A stretch of 64,000 nt of DNA from positions 111,935 to 175,934 of the forward strand of contig NZ_WPZQ01000012.1 of NCBI RefSeq assembly GCF_013030265.1, written 5' to 3'. Position numbers and translations under genes: made by a program. Numbering within the stretch: position 1 is the stretch's first letter; every line of letters begins with the position of its first letter. Positions 26,295 through 37,393 of the stretch are shown here, one piece after another. The notes under the pieces were generated by a model. It had not been told where the DNA came from. It did no database searches and worked only from the letters and a program-made list of their open reading frames with translations. Source of the DNA: Ruegeria arenilitoris. Lineage in GTDB: Bacteria > Pseudomonadota > Alphaproteobacteria > Rhodobacterales > Rhodobacteraceae.

Positions 26295-26888
26295 TTAAGT
26301 CCGCGCGGCCAGCCCAGCGAGCAGGTAGTCAGTTGCCGTTTCAGCGTAGATTGCCAGTTCCTCTTCAGTCGGGATGCCGCGCCCCAGCATTGCGGCTTCT
26401 TGATGAGCAAACAACATGGCCGTCCACAGGCGCATCGGGATTTCCGGTTGGTCTACACCAAGCCGGTTATTGAAGAATTCGTGCAGGCGTTCCTTGGTGT
26501 CGCTCGGTCCCATCGCAAAGAATGAACGTACGATTTCTGGTGCTTTTGGTGCCTCGGCGATCAGCAGGCGGATTGTATCCAGATGCTCTTGTCTCAGGTG
26601 CGATCGCATGAAACCGGTGGCGAATCCGATAAGGGCTTCACGCGTGTCTGGCACCTCCAGACTCTCCAGAAAATCCGCCTTGGGTCCTGGGCCCATGTGC
26701 CTGAGCGTTGCTTCAAACAGCTCCAGCTTTGATGGAAAGTACCGATAGACCGTCTGTTTCGTGACCTGCGCCCGAGCTGCGATCGTGTCCATGCTGGCCA
26801 GAACGTAACCTTCTGTCAGAAAGACAGATTTCGAGGCATTCAGGATTGCTTGGCGGGTCTTTTCTTTGCGTGTTTCCTGCTTGCTCAT
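26295..26888 (-). CDS. TetR family transcriptional regulator
   Basis: This 197-residue protein has an N-terminal TetR helix-turn-helix (TRQAILNASKSVFLTEGYVLASMDTIA then AQVTKQTVYRYFPSKLELF). The all-helical ligand-binding domain resembles the TetR_C subfamily with the LGRGIPTEEE segment. It is divergent from an EamA exporter, and two near-identical 20-bp palindromes lie in the 100-bp intergenic space. It most likely represses both itself and the transporter until a ligand binds. Confidence 0.94.
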   Translation of the reverse strand: MSKQETRKEKTRQAILNASKSVFLTEGYVLASMDTIAARAQVTKQTVYRYFPSKLELFEATLRHMGPGPKADFLESLEVPDTREALIGFATGFMRSHLRQEHLDTIRLLIAEAPKAPEIVRSFFAMGPSDTKERLHEFFNNRLGVDQPEIPMRLWTAMLFAHQEAAMLGRGIPTEEELAIYAETATDYLLAGLAART

Positions 26889-26902
26889 GCTTGCACCCTA
26901 AA

Positions 26903-26922
26903 ATCATACTACTTGGTATGAT
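26903..26922. promoter_or_regulatory. TetR operator 1
   Basis: ATCATACTACTTGGTATGAT consists of perfect 7-bp half-sites ATCATAC/GTATGAT with a 6-bp spacer. It starts 15 bp upstream of the tetR start codon, which suits autorepression. The same half-sites recur in operator 2, 49 bp away. Confidence 0.82.
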
Positions 26923-26951
26923 AATCTTGAAATCTACGCAAGTGAGTAATA

Positions 26952-26971
26952 ATCATACCGATCAGTATGAT
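26952..26971. promoter_or_regulatory. TetR operator 2
   Basis: ATCATACCGATCAGTATGAT has the same half-sites and spacing as operator 1 with a different 6-bp core. It ends 17 bp before the chosen ATG of the EamA gene, so it should cover that promoter or transcription start. Confidence 0.82.
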
Positions 26972-26988
26972 TCTATTTGGTGGCTGAC

Positions 26989-27873
26989 ATGAAACCTTCC
27001 TCTGCCCTCGCTCTGCGATCCCAAAACCCACGCATGGCCGGCATTGCGATTGCCCTTCTTGGCGCTTTGCTGATGAGCTTTGATCCCATTTTTATCCGCC
27101 TCTCGGGTGTCGGTGGATTTGACACCGCCTTTCTGTTTGGATTGTTCACGGCGATCTCGATGGCGGCGTTCATTCAATTGCGGGATGAGCGTGGATTGAT
27201 CGAAGTCCTTAAGGCCGGCGGCTGGCCAATCTTGCTGTCGGGCCTGTTGATGCTGGGCAGCGCCTCGGCCCTTGTTTTGAGCATCAAGAACACATCGGTC
27301 GCCAATACCTTTGTGATCCTCAGCACCTCGCCCGCGCTGGCTGCTCTGTTCAGCTGGTTCTTCCTGAAAGAAATCACAAAACGGTCTACCTGGATTTCGA
27401 TCGTGTTCGTTATGCTGGGGATCGCAATTGTGGTGTCGGGGTCTTTTGGCTCGGGGAACCTCAAGGGCGACTTGCTCGCGTTCTTTGCGGTGATCTGCCT
27501 GTCGCTGAACCAAACTCTGTTGCGCAAATATCAGGACGTCAGCCGCATGGCGAGCGTCGGGCTGGGCGGGTTGTTCCTTGCACTTGCGATGGCGACAGTG
27601 GCGGAACCTTCGGGGTACAGCCTCAGCACATGGCTCATCATGGGGGTCATGGGACTGTTCACCGCGCCGTTTGGCCGTGTGATGTCAGCGGTTGCGACAC
27701 GTTATATCACCGCGCCGGAAGTCGGCATGATCCTGATGACCGAAGTGGTCTTTGCGCCGTTATTTGCCTTCGGGTTCTTTGGAGAAATTCCGCCTGTCGC
27801 AAGCTTTATCGGGGGTGCAATCATTCTTGTGACTGTGCTGATCTATGCCGGGTTGTCCGCTAAGCAGGAATAA
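26989..27873 (+). CDS. EamA/DMT family transporter
   Basis: This 294-residue protein has ten predicted transmembrane helices arranged as two EamA repeats (first MAGIAIALLGALLMSFDPIFIRL, second from LKGDLLAFFAVICLSLNQTLLRKY). Drug/metabolite transporters usually export amino acids, metabolites or toxic compounds. Starts at TTG 26977, GTG 26980 and ATG 26989 are all in frame. No clear ribosome site precedes any of them and operator 2 ends at 26971, so a short-leader or leaderless mRNA is likely. Controlled by the divergent TetR. Confidence 0.9.
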   Translation: MKPSSALALRSQNPRMAGIAIALLGALLMSFDPIFIRLSGVGGFDTAFLFGLFTAISMAAFIQLRDERGLIEVLKAGGWPILLSGLLMLGSASALVLSIKNTSVANTFVILSTSPALAALFSWFFLKEITKRSTWISIVFVMLGIAIVVSGSFGSGNLKGDLLAFFAVICLSLNQTLLRKYQDVSRMASVGLGGLFLALAMATVAEPSGYSLSTWLIMGVMGLFTAPFGRVMSAVATRYITAPEVGMILMTEVVFAPLFAFGFFGEIPPVASFIGGAIILVTVLIYAGLSAKQE

Positions 27874-27948
27874 TAATCGGTCAGTGGATATCCGATCGTT
27901 TGCAGGGCCGGTTCCAAGTGGAGTCGGCCCTGCCAAGACTTTGTGTTG

Positions 27949-28613
27949 TCAAAGATCCCGAACCTTGTCCGCGCGCAGCGGACAGGCGAGGTAAACTCCG
28001 AATTCCTTGCCGATATCGGCGCTGACTCGGGCATGGACCCTGCCTTGGCGATCAAGGAAACGTTGATTGTCCTCGACGGGGAAAATCCCCTCATGCCAGA
28101 TGCCGGGATGGATATAGAGACCGCGTGAGCCATCACACCAGAACGCCACAACCTTGTCCGGGGTCAGGTTGTCGCCGGGCAGTGCAGCGGGCACGATGAA
28201 CGGTTTGTTGTCCAGCGGCCAAAACATTTGTCCACCGTCGGGGTGGTAGTTCATATGCCACAGCAGCACCTGATCGCGCGGTGCAGATTGCCTTTCTGTC
28301 TGTGCCTTTTGCGGATCGGCGGACCAGCCCAGCACATAGTGGCCTTTGACTGCTTCATTCTCTCCATAAAGCACGTCACCATGCCAGTCGCATTTGAACG
28401 TACCCTCGACCCAGCCCGCCTCGTCGCCGGTGCCTTCGTCAATCGGCCGCCAGCCCTGTTGGGGCCAACGGACGATTTCGATTTCAAAGCTGTCAGGATC
28501 ATCGACCAGGCAGCCATAGCCTTTGACGGATTCGTCGGTGGCTCGGATCAGTGGAACTTCGTGCCAAGGCAGGGAGGGTTTCGAGCTGGCCTCGAATATA
28601 TACTCAGGCGCGC

Positions 28614-28617
<4 letters not shown>
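27949..28617 (-). CDS. Ureidoglycolate-lyase-like cupin-fold protein in the tmp operon
   Basis: This 222-residue protein resembles ureidoglycolate lyase (AllA). Matching blocks are KPFIVPAALPGDNLTPDKVVAFWCDGSRGLYIHPGIWHEG, with cupin-type His residues, and RVSADIGKEFGVYL near the C-terminus. It has a longer N-terminal region than classical AllA. Its ATG overlaps the stop of the HD-domain oxygenase gene by 4 bp, so it is the third cistron of the TmpA/TmpB-like operon. No other ureide genes are beside it, so a role in phosphonate metabolism, or a changed substrate, is possible. Confidence 0.78.
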
Positions 28618-30433
<1,816 letters not shown>

Positions 30434-30436
30434 CTA

Positions 30437-31297
30437 ATGGCTAAGAAAAAGGTCGGACTGCCCCCGCTGGATTGGTTGCGCGTATTTGAAGCCGCTGGAA
30501 GGCTGGGGGGCTTTTCCGCGGCCGCGCGCGAGTTTGGTCTGACACAGGCGGCGGTCAGTCAGCGAATTGGAAACCTCGAGGTCTGGCTGGGCCGGTCGCT
30601 GTTTGTCCGCGAGGCGCGTGGTGTGTCGCTGACGGTCGAGGGCGAAAGCTATCTGCCGCTGGTTCAGGACAGTCTGCAGGCGCTGGAGCGAAATACCGAG
30701 GATCTGTTCGGAAAGTCGCCACGTGAGTTGCGAGTGGCGGGTTTGTCTTCGCATATCCACGCGCTTGTTCTTCCGTACCTTGCGGCGTTTCACGCGGAAA
30801 GGCCAAAGGTGCAGGTGACAACGGATTCGGTCGCCCGCCGGACGTCATTGGATGAGGAACGCACATGGTTGCAGCTACGGTATGGTCGCGGGGCGTGGCC
30901 GGGCCGGGATTCGGCCCTGATCGCGCCTGAGGTTCTGGTGCCGATGGCTGCCCCCGGTATCGAATGGGGGACGCCCGTGATTGACCTGCGTGGTGAGCGG
31001 CCAGGCTGGCGCGAGTGGGCGCGTCAGGCGGGCGAAGGCGAACCACCTTTCACCAAATTCAGTTTTGACTCGATGGAGCACGCGATCACTGCGGCGCGGC
31101 AAGGGCTGGGTATTGTTCTGGGGTCTATCCCGCTGGCTGCAGGTGATTTGCAGGCGGGCAGATTACGCAGGCTGGATCTACCGGAGCTGAAAACGAAGGA
31201 CGGATATTGGCTGACCTGGCCCGAGGAACGCGCGCAGTCAAAGAGACAACACGCCCTTTTAACGGATTTTTTAAAGGCCCTGCGAGAGGTTGCCTGA
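30437..31297 (+). CDS. LysR family transcriptional regulator (GcvA-like)
   Basis: This 286-residue protein opens with LPPLDWLRVFEAAGRLGGFSAAAREFGLTQAAVSQRI, the GcvA-type LysR helix-turn-helix. The effector domain ends in SMEHAITAARQGLGIVLGSIPLAAGDL. It is divergent from the tmpA-like operon with a 99-bp intergenic region, so it is the probable activator of phosphonate degradation. The ATG at 30437 was preferred over the TTG at 30425; neither has a strong ribosome site. Confidence 0.92.
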   Translation: MAKKKVGLPPLDWLRVFEAAGRLGGFSAAAREFGLTQAAVSQRIGNLEVWLGRSLFVREARGVSLTVEGESYLPLVQDSLQALERNTEDLFGKSPRELRVAGLSSHIHALVLPYLAAFHAERPKVQVTTDSVARRTSLDEERTWLQLRYGRGAWPGRDSALIAPEVLVPMAAPGIEWGTPVIDLRGERPGWREWARQAGEGEPPFTKFSFDSMEHAITAARQGLGIVLGSIPLAAGDLQAGRLRRLDLPELKTKDGYWLTWPEERAQSKRQHALLTDFLKALREVA

Positions 31298-31301
31298 CAG
31301 G

Positions 31302-31484
31302 TCAGAAATCGATCGCGATTCCCTTTTTTTCCCAATCGCCAAAGCGTGCTGGATCCGGGCCATCGCGACCGCCGAGTTCTTTGGGTAACGCCTTTGCATC
31401 CGCTTCGGCCTTGCGACGACGTTCTTCCGCTTCGGCAAGTGCGCGCTGTGCGGCAAGTGGCAGGTCTTTGCGGTCGTCACTCAT
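31302..31484 (-). CDS. DUF1674 protein, succinate dehydrogenase assembly factor 4-like
   Basis: This 60-residue protein has Arg/Lys/Glu-rich helical N-terminal two-thirds and the family-defining C-terminus GGRDGPDPARFGDWEKKGIAIDF. DUF1674/SdhAF4-type proteins help assemble or protect flavinylated SdhA. The start at 31484 has AAGGAAC upstream and excludes an atypical 23-residue extension. It is divergent from rsmB. Confidence 0.85.
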   Translation of the reverse strand: MSDDRKDLPLAAQRALAEAEERRRKAEADAKALPKELGGRDGPDPARFGDWEKKGIAIDF

Positions 31485-31570
31485 GACTTCGGGTTCCTTT
31501 CCGTGCACAGCCTTGATATACGCCCCCGTCCGCCAAACGCAATGCGGGCACAAGTCACAAAGGCGGTTTC

Positions 31571-32830
31571 ATGTCCAATAACGCAACAGCAGCACGGCGC
31601 AGCACAGTATATCTGCTGGATCAGATTCTGAGCGAGGGGCGACTGTTGTCCGAATGTCTTGCTGCGGGTGCGCTGGATCGACTGACACCCGAGGATCGTG
31701 CCCGGGCACAACGCCTGACCTTGGAAACCCTGCGCGGTCTGGAACGTGCGGACCGGCTGCTTGAAAGCCACCTGAAGCGTACCCCGGCATTGACTGTTCA
31801 TAACGCGCTGCGCCTTGGCACTGTTGAGCTATGCCATGGTGAGGCTGCGCATGGCGTAGTGAATTCGATGGTCGAGATCGTTGGAAGGTCGCGCAAACAC
31901 GGTCGGCTTAAAGGGCTGGTGAATGCCGTGCTGCGCAAAGTGGCTGACGAAGGCCCGGACGCCTGGCCCAAAATGCGTGTTCCCCGCTTGCCGGAATGGT
32001 TGCGAGAGCCTTTGATCGCCGCATGGGGTCAGGATGCCATCAAAGGGATGGAACAGGCGCATTTCACAGGCGCACCATTGGATGTCACTCTGAAGCCGGG
32101 CGCCAAGGCGCCGGGAGGAGACGCCCTACCAACAGGTTCGGTCCGGTTGCAGGACGCAGGCCAGGTTTCTGCCTTGCCCGGATACAAAGCTGGCGATTGG
32201 TGGGTGCAGGATGCAGCGGCCGCCTTGCCGGTTCGCATTCTTGGGCCACAACAAGGCGAGCAGATTTTGGATCTATGCGCAGCGCCGGGTGGCAAGACGC
32301 TGCAATTGGCCGCTGCAGGTGCCGATGTAACAGCACTGGATGTTTCCGAGGCCCGAATCGCCCGGGTGCAGGAAAACCTCAAGCGTACCGGCTTGAAGGC
32401 GAATGTAGTCACTGGCGATGCGCTGGAGCATCAGGGGCAATACGACGCCATCCTTCTGGATGCGCCTTGTTCTGCCACGGGCACAATTCGCAGGCACCCG
32501 GATCTACCTTTTGCCAAGGACGGGTCCGAGTTTGGTGGATTGATCGAGTTGCAGGCCCGGATGCTCGCCCACGCATGGTCCCTGTTAAAACCCGGCGGGA
32601 GGCTGGTTTATTGCACCTGCTCACTGCTGCCGGATGAAGGCGAAGTGCAGATCGAAGAGGCGCTGGAGATGTATCCGGACATGCGGATAAACCGTGAAGC
32701 TCTGGATGTTCCGGGTGTCGAAAGTGACTGGATCACCGACGAAGGAGGCCTGCGTCTGCGGCCGGACTATTGGCCAGAACGCGGTGGAATGGATGGGTTC
32801 TATGTCGCCTGTCTCAACAAATCGGTCTGA
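31571..32830 (+). CDS. rsmB: 16S rRNA m5C967 methyltransferase, RsmB/NOP family
   Basis: This 419-residue protein has an N-terminal NusB-like helical RNA-binding domain (about 1-130) and a C-terminal Rossmann methyltransferase. SAM motif I is ILDLCAAPGGKTLQLA, motif IV is DAPCSATGTIRRHPD and motif VI is YCTCSLLPDEGE. The Cys residues in motifs IV and VI are the release and catalytic nucleophiles. It heads a plus-strand run through the heparinase-like gene to purH and lspA. Confidence 0.92.
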   Translation: MSNNATAARRSTVYLLDQILSEGRLLSECLAAGALDRLTPEDRARAQRLTLETLRGLERADRLLESHLKRTPALTVHNALRLGTVELCHGEAAHGVVNSMVEIVGRSRKHGRLKGLVNAVLRKVADEGPDAWPKMRVPRLPEWLREPLIAAWGQDAIKGMEQAHFTGAPLDVTLKPGAKAPGGDALPTGSVRLQDAGQVSALPGYKAGDWWVQDAAAALPVRILGPQQGEQILDLCAAPGGKTLQLAAAGADVTALDVSEARIARVQENLKRTGLKANVVTGDALEHQGQYDAILLDAPCSATGTIRRHPDLPFAKDGSEFGGLIELQARMLAHAWSLLKPGGRLVYCTCSLLPDEGEVQIEEALEMYPDMRINREALDVPGVESDWITDEGGLRLRPDYWPERGGMDGFYVACLNKSV

Positions 32831-32919
32831 GCAGGCCGCTTTTCGGTGACTTGACCTTCGTCGCTCGCTATCGTTGGTTCAAGCGCCAGCAGAGCGTTAG
32901 GGGCAGAGTAACGAGCGTC

Positions 32920-34659
32920 ATGTCGAATACGGACACCATGGCCAGCCGGTGGATACGGTTTCAGAACCGTCTTTATGCGCGGCTTAGTCAGCGCCGAAAG
33001 GCGGTGACGGGGTTCGTTGGACAACCCGAACCGCGCACAATTGGTTCCTATGCCCGAGGACGGCAGCTGGTTGCAGGAAACTTGCTGTTTGCGGGGTATC
33101 TGGTCGAGGCTCAGGATACCGATCTTTGGGATGTCATAGCCCCAAACGCCCCTTTTGATGATGAACGGCACGGTTTTGCCTGGTTGGATGATCTGGCCGC
33201 TGTTGGAGACATGCGTGCGAGGGAAAAGGCGCAGCGCTGGGTTTGGGGCTGGATTGAGACGCATGGGCGAGGGCAGGGCCCTGGCTGGGCGCCCGATCTG
33301 ACAGGCCGGCGGTTGATCCGCTGGATCAATCACGCCCTTTTCCTATTGCGCGGGGCGAATGATACGCAAAGCAAGCTGTTCTTTCGTTCACTTGCGCAAC
33401 AGACCTGGTTTTTATCCAAACGCTGGAATGCGGCGACACCGGGGCTGCCCCGGTTTGAAGCCTTGACCGGGCTGGTACAGGCGGGACTTGCGCTCGAAGG
33501 GCTCGAGGCGATGTCAGATCCGGCCTTGCGCGCACTGGCCCGGGAATGTGACCGGCAGGTGGATGAACAAGGGGGGATACCGACGCGGAACCCCGAGGAG
33601 TTGCTTGAAGTATTCACCTTGCTGGCCTGGACCTCTGCGGCTTTGCACGAGGTGGGTCGGGGAACGCCCGCAGCCCAGACCCGAGCGATCAAACGGATCG
33701 CCCCAACTTTGCGCAGCCTGCGTCATGCGGATGGCGCACTGGCTCGGTTTCATGGCGGCGGCCGAGGTGTCGAGGGACGGTTAGATCAGGCATTGGCGCA
33801 AAGTGGCGTGAAACCGCAACTGTCGACAGGGCTGTCGATGGGGTATGCCCGATTATCCGCCGCGCGCACAACGGTGATTGTCGATGCCAGCATACCGCCG
33901 AAAGGGGCAGCCTCGTACAATGCGCATGCTTCGACTTTGGCTTTCGAACTGACGTCGGGACGCCGCCCGCTGATCGTGAATTGCGGATCAGGCGAGAGTT
34001 TCGGGCTGGACTGGCGTCGTGCTGGTCGGGCCACGCCCTCGCATTCGACACTATGTCTTGATGGCTATTCGAGCGCTCGTTTGACCGAGCCGCTCAAAGG
34101 TTCGGCGCATGAGGCGCTTGTGGATGCGCCGCAAGATATACCCCATGAGTTTGAGGAAGCCTTTGAGGGCACCCGCTTTATGGTGGGGCATGATGGATAT
34201 ACCAAGGTCTTTGGCCTGACTCATGCCCGCACATTCGAGTTGCGTTTTGATGGGCGCGAACTGGCGGGCGAGGACATTTTGCTGACCGCCACTGACAAGG
34301 CGAAGCGGCAATTTGACCGGGCAATGGACAGCTCGGGCCTGAAAGGCATCGCCTTTGACATCCGCTTTCACCTGCATCCGGACGTGGATGCGGCCATCGA
34401 TCTGGGTGGTGCGGCCGTGTCGATGGCGCTCAAAAGCGGTGAGATATGGGTTTTCCGCCATGATGGTGTGGGAAAATTGTCCGTTGAACCAAGTGTTTAT
34501 CTTGAAAAAGGCAGATTAAAGCCCCGCGCGACAAAACAGATCGTTCTATCCGGGCGCGCAATGGAGTATGCGACCCGCATCCGGTGGACGCTGAGCAAGG
34601 CTCAGGATACAGCCTATGCCGTACGCGATCTGCACCGGGACGAGCCCGAGTTTGACTGA
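32920..34659 (+). CDS. Heparinase II/III family protein
   Basis: This 579-residue protein has an N-terminal alpha/alpha toroid (about 1-330, with [21 protein letters not shown]) and a C-terminal beta-sandwich. Its family blocks include [37 protein letters not shown] and HSTLCLDG. Heparinase II/III relatives are polysaccharide lyases, but this cytoplasmic-looking version beside rsmB and purH has no signal peptide and may act on cell-envelope or intracellular glycans. The start at 32920 has an AGGGG about 15 nt upstream; a longer ORF back to 32770 overlaps rsmB and is less likely. Confidence 0.85.
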   Translation: MSNTDTMASRWIRFQNRLYARLSQRRKAVTGFVGQPEPRTIGSYARGRQLVAGNLLFAGYLVEAQDTDLWDVIAPNAPFDDERHGFAWLDDLAAVGDMRAREKAQRWVWGWIETHGRGQGPGWAPDLTGRRLIRWINHALFLLRGANDTQSKLFFRSLAQQTWFLSKRWNAATPGLPRFEALTGLVQAGLALEGLEAMSDPALRALARECDRQVDEQGGIPTRNPEELLEVFTLLAWTSAALHEVGRGTPAAQTRAIKRIAPTLRSLRHADGALARFHGGGRGVEGRLDQALAQSGVKPQLSTGLSMGYARLSAARTTVIVDASIPPKGAASYNAHASTLAFELTSGRRPLIVNCGSGESFGLDWRRAGRATPSHSTLCLDGYSSARLTEPLKGSAHEALVDAPQDIPHEFEEAFEGTRFMVGHDGYTKVFGLTHARTFELRFDGRELAGEDILLTATDKAKRQFDRAMDSSGLKGIAFDIRFHLHPDVDAAIDLGGAAVSMALKSGEIWVFRHDGVGKLSVEPSVYLEKGRLKPRATKQIVLSGRAMEYATRIRWTLSKAQDTAYAVRDLHRDEPEFD

Positions 34660-34681
34660 CGCCAAAAGGACCTTTGGACCC

Positions 34682-36271
34682 ATGACCGATCTTCACCCCG
34701 TGCGCCGCGCGTTGCTTTCCGTTTCCGACAAGACCGGGCTGATCGAGCTGGGAAAGGCGCTGGCCGAGCGCGGGGTCGAGCTGCTGTCGACCGGCGGCAC
34801 CGCCAAGGCGCTGCGTGATGCGGGGCTTGAGGTGAAGGATGTCAGTGAGATTACTGGCTTCCCCGAGATGATGGACGGCCGTGTGAAAACCCTGCACCCG
34901 ATGGTGCATGGCGGTCTGCTGGCACTACGCGACAACGACACCCATGTCGCTGCGATGAATGAACATGGCATCGGCGCAATCGACCTGCTGGTCGTGAATC
35001 TCTATCCGTTCGAGGCGACCGTGGCCAAAGGCGCGGGCTACGACGAATGCATCGAGAACATCGATATCGGCGGACCCGCAATGATCCGTGCGGCCTCGAA
35101 GAACCATGCCTTTGTGAACGTGGTTGTGGATGTCGAAGATTACTCTTCGCTTCTGGATCAGTTGGAAGAGAATTACGGCAAAACCTCTTATGGTTTCCGC
35201 CAGTGGCTGGCGCAAAAGGCGTACGCCCGAACCGCAGCGTACGACACTGCAGTTTCGAATTGGATGGCCGACGCACTGCAGCTTGAGGCTCCAAAGCGAC
35301 GCTCTTTTGCTGGTGAGCTGAAACAGACCCTGCGCTATGGTGAGAACAGTCATCAACAAGCGGCTTTCTACACTGATGGAACCAACCGTCCGGGTGTGGC
35401 GACCGCCATTCAGCACCAGGGCAAGGAGCTGAGCTATAACAACATCAACGACACAGACGCAGCGTTTGAACTGGTGGCCGAGTTCGATCCTGCAAAAGGT
35501 GCGGCCTGTGCCATCATCAAGCATGCCAACCCTTGCGGCGTTGCCACAGGCGCGACCTTGCTGGAAGCGTATAAGTCAGCCTTCGACTGCGACCGGACTT
35601 CGGCCTTTGGTGGGATCGTGGCACTGAACCAACCGCTTGACGCCGAAACTGCACAGGAAATCACCGGGATTTTCACCGAAGTCGTGATCGCTCCGGGTGC
35701 ATCGGATGAAGCAAAGGCGATCTTCGCGGCCAAGAAGAACCTGCGCCTGCTGACCACTGAAGCTCTGCCGGACGTGACCGCAGGCGGTAAGACCGTTCGT
35801 CAGGTAGCGGGTGGTCTGCTTGTGCAGGACAAGGATAATGGTTTTGTCGGCATGGACGATCTGAAGGTCGTCACTAAGAAGGCACCGACCGAAGAGCAGA
35901 TGCGCGACCTGCTGTTTGCCTGGAAAGTGGCGAAACACGTTAAATCCAACGCAATCGTTTACGTGAAGGATGGTGCGACCGTTGGCGTCGGCGCGGGTCA
36001 GATGAGCCGCTTGGACTCTGCCATGATTGCCGCCAAGAAGGCCGAACGCATGGCCGACGCGCTCGGCTTGCCGCAACCGCTCACCATCGGCTCGGCCGTT
36101 GCGTCTGATGCCTTCTTCCCCTTCCCTGACGGGCTGATGGAAGCCGCCGAGGCTGGTGCGACCTGTGTTATCCAGCCGGGTGGGTCGATGCGTGATGACG
36201 AGGTGATCGCGGCCGCGGATGAGGCCGGATTGGCCATGGTCTTCACCGGCATGCGGCACTTCCGTCACTGA
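34682..36271 (+). CDS. purH: Bifunctional AICAR formyltransferase / IMP cyclohydrolase
   Basis: This 529-residue protein catalyses the last two steps of purine nucleotide synthesis. The N-terminal IMP cyclohydrolase is an MGS-like domain ([37 protein letters not shown]). The C-terminal transformylase contains [28 protein letters not shown] (Lys-His pair) and [11 protein letters not shown], ending FTGMRHFRH. The start has AAGGACC upstream. Its stop TGA shares one base with the lspA ATG, giving a coupled TGATG junction. Confidence 0.98.
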   Translation: MTDLHPVRRALLSVSDKTGLIELGKALAERGVELLSTGGTAKALRDAGLEVKDVSEITGFPEMMDGRVKTLHPMVHGGLLALRDNDTHVAAMNEHGIGAIDLLVVNLYPFEATVAKGAGYDECIENIDIGGPAMIRAASKNHAFVNVVVDVEDYSSLLDQLEENYGKTSYGFRQWLAQKAYARTAAYDTAVSNWMADALQLEAPKRRSFAGELKQTLRYGENSHQQAAFYTDGTNRPGVATAIQHQGKELSYNNINDTDAAFELVAEFDPAKGAACAIIKHANPCGVATGATLLEAYKSAFDCDRTSAFGGIVALNQPLDAETAQEITGIFTEVVIAPGASDEAKAIFAAKKNLRLLTTEALPDVTAGGKTVRQVAGGLLVQDKDNGFVGMDDLKVVTKKAPTEEQMRDLLFAWKVAKHVKSNAIVYVKDGATVGVGAGQMSRLDSAMIAAKKAERMADALGLPQPLTIGSAVASDAFFPFPDGLMEAAEAGATCVIQPGGSMRDDEVIAAADEAGLAMVFTGMRHFRH

Positions 36272-36747
36272 TGCGGTATCGGTTTCTGTTCTGGGCCGGG
36301 TTGGCCGCGTTTCTGATCGACCAGATCAGCAAGTATCTGGTCGTTCACGTGATGCGCGTTGCTGAACAACCCGGTGGTATCGACGTTCTGCCACCGCTGG
36401 TCGTTTTCAAATACGGAGAGAATCGCGGTATCAATTTCGGCTTATTCCAGGGCAATAGCGAAGCCGCGCGTTGGGTATTGATCGGTATCTCGATAGCCAT
36501 CAGCCTGGCAGTATTGATCTGGCTCCGCCGTGTAGCGGCGTCCAAGTTTATGCTGATCTGTGGCGGATTGTTGATCGGTGGCGCATTGGGCAACGTGGTG
36601 GACCGCCTGTTATATGGATATGTTCTGGATTTCCTGAACATGTCCTGCTGCGGGATCAACAACCCGTTTGTGTTCAATCTGGCGGATGTCTTCATATTTG
36701 CAGGCGCTCTCGGTCTGGTGTTATTTGACAGCAAAAAGGCCTCGTGA
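36271..36747 (+). CDS. lspA: Lipoprotein signal peptidase II
   Basis: This 158-residue inner-membrane aspartyl protease removes signal peptides from diacylated prolipoproteins. It has four transmembrane segments, the conserved IDQISKYLV, the ENRGINFGLF block and the catalytic Asp pair in GNVVDRLLYGYVLDF and FNLADVFIF. It is coupled to purH and lies just before a DUF3035 lipoprotein gene, whose product it would process. Confidence 0.97.
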   Translation: MRYRFLFWAGLAAFLIDQISKYLVVHVMRVAEQPGGIDVLPPLVVFKYGENRGINFGLFQGNSEAARWVLIGISIAISLAVLIWLRRVAASKFMLICGGLLIGGALGNVVDRLLYGYVLDFLNMSCCGINNPFVFNLADVFIFAGALGLVLFDSKKAS

Positions 36748-36797
36748 CGCGCCCGATGATATGCGATAAAAGCGCCTGAAACAGGCTGGAGACGATA

Positions 36798-37313
36798 ATG
36801 CGGATGCCGCGTGCCCTATTTGCTCTGACACTCGCTGCTTTGGTTGCGGGATGTTCTGATATCGGCTTGCGCAATCTGGAACCGCCTGGCGCGGGACCGG
36901 ATGAATTCTCGGTTCTGCCAGTCAAACCGCTGACAGAGCCCAAAGATTATCAGTTTTTGCCGGCTCCGACGCCAGGCGGCGCTAACCTGACGGATCCTAA
37001 TCCGAAAGCAGACGCTGTGGTGGCCCTGGGTGGAAACGCTGCAGCTCTGAATCCAAACACCTCTGTCCCATCCTCGGATGCGGCGCTGGTTACAGCATCC
37101 AGCAGATATGGCGTTCCGGCAAATACCCGTCAGACCGTCAATCAGGAAGATGCTGATTTCCGCGACCGTCAGAGCCGTTGGACACGCCTGCGTTTGTTCA
37201 AGATCGACCGTTACGCAGAAGTCTACAAACGTGACGCGATCGACCCCTATCAACAGACCGAAGCGTTCCGTCGCCGCGGGTATGAAACACCGTCCTCCCC
37301 GCCGGATGAATAA
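36798..37313 (+). CDS. DUF3035 domain lipoprotein
   Basis: This 171-residue lipoprotein has a lipobox LVAGC (Cys19) after MRMPRALFALTLAA and a DUF3035 body (PPGAGPDEFSVL, PLTEPKDYQFLPAPTPGGANLTDPNP). The hydrophilic C-terminus includes SRWTRLRLFKIDRYAEVYKRDAIDPYQQTEAFRRRG. The family is largely confined to Rhodobacterales and sits between lspA and M16 peptidases there. Function unknown; probably a periplasm-facing envelope lipoprotein. Confidence 0.88.
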   Translation: MRMPRALFALTLAALVAGCSDIGLRNLEPPGAGPDEFSVLPVKPLTEPKDYQFLPAPTPGGANLTDPNPKADAVVALGGNAAALNPNTSVPSSDAALVTASSRYGVPANTRQTVNQEDADFRDRQSRWTRLRLFKIDRYAEVYKRDAIDPYQQTEAFRRRGYETPSSPPDE

Positions 37314-37393
37314 TATTTAACTTTCCGTCATCTCTCTTGAACCCGGCGGGCGCCACCGTAGTTTGAACACTGTAACGAAACGGAGGATGCCCT

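Noticed and set aside
32770..32919. N-terminal extension of the heparinase-like protein overlapping rsmB
   Set aside because: It overlaps rsmB and lacks domain similarity; the ATG at 32920 gives the usual family N-terminus.
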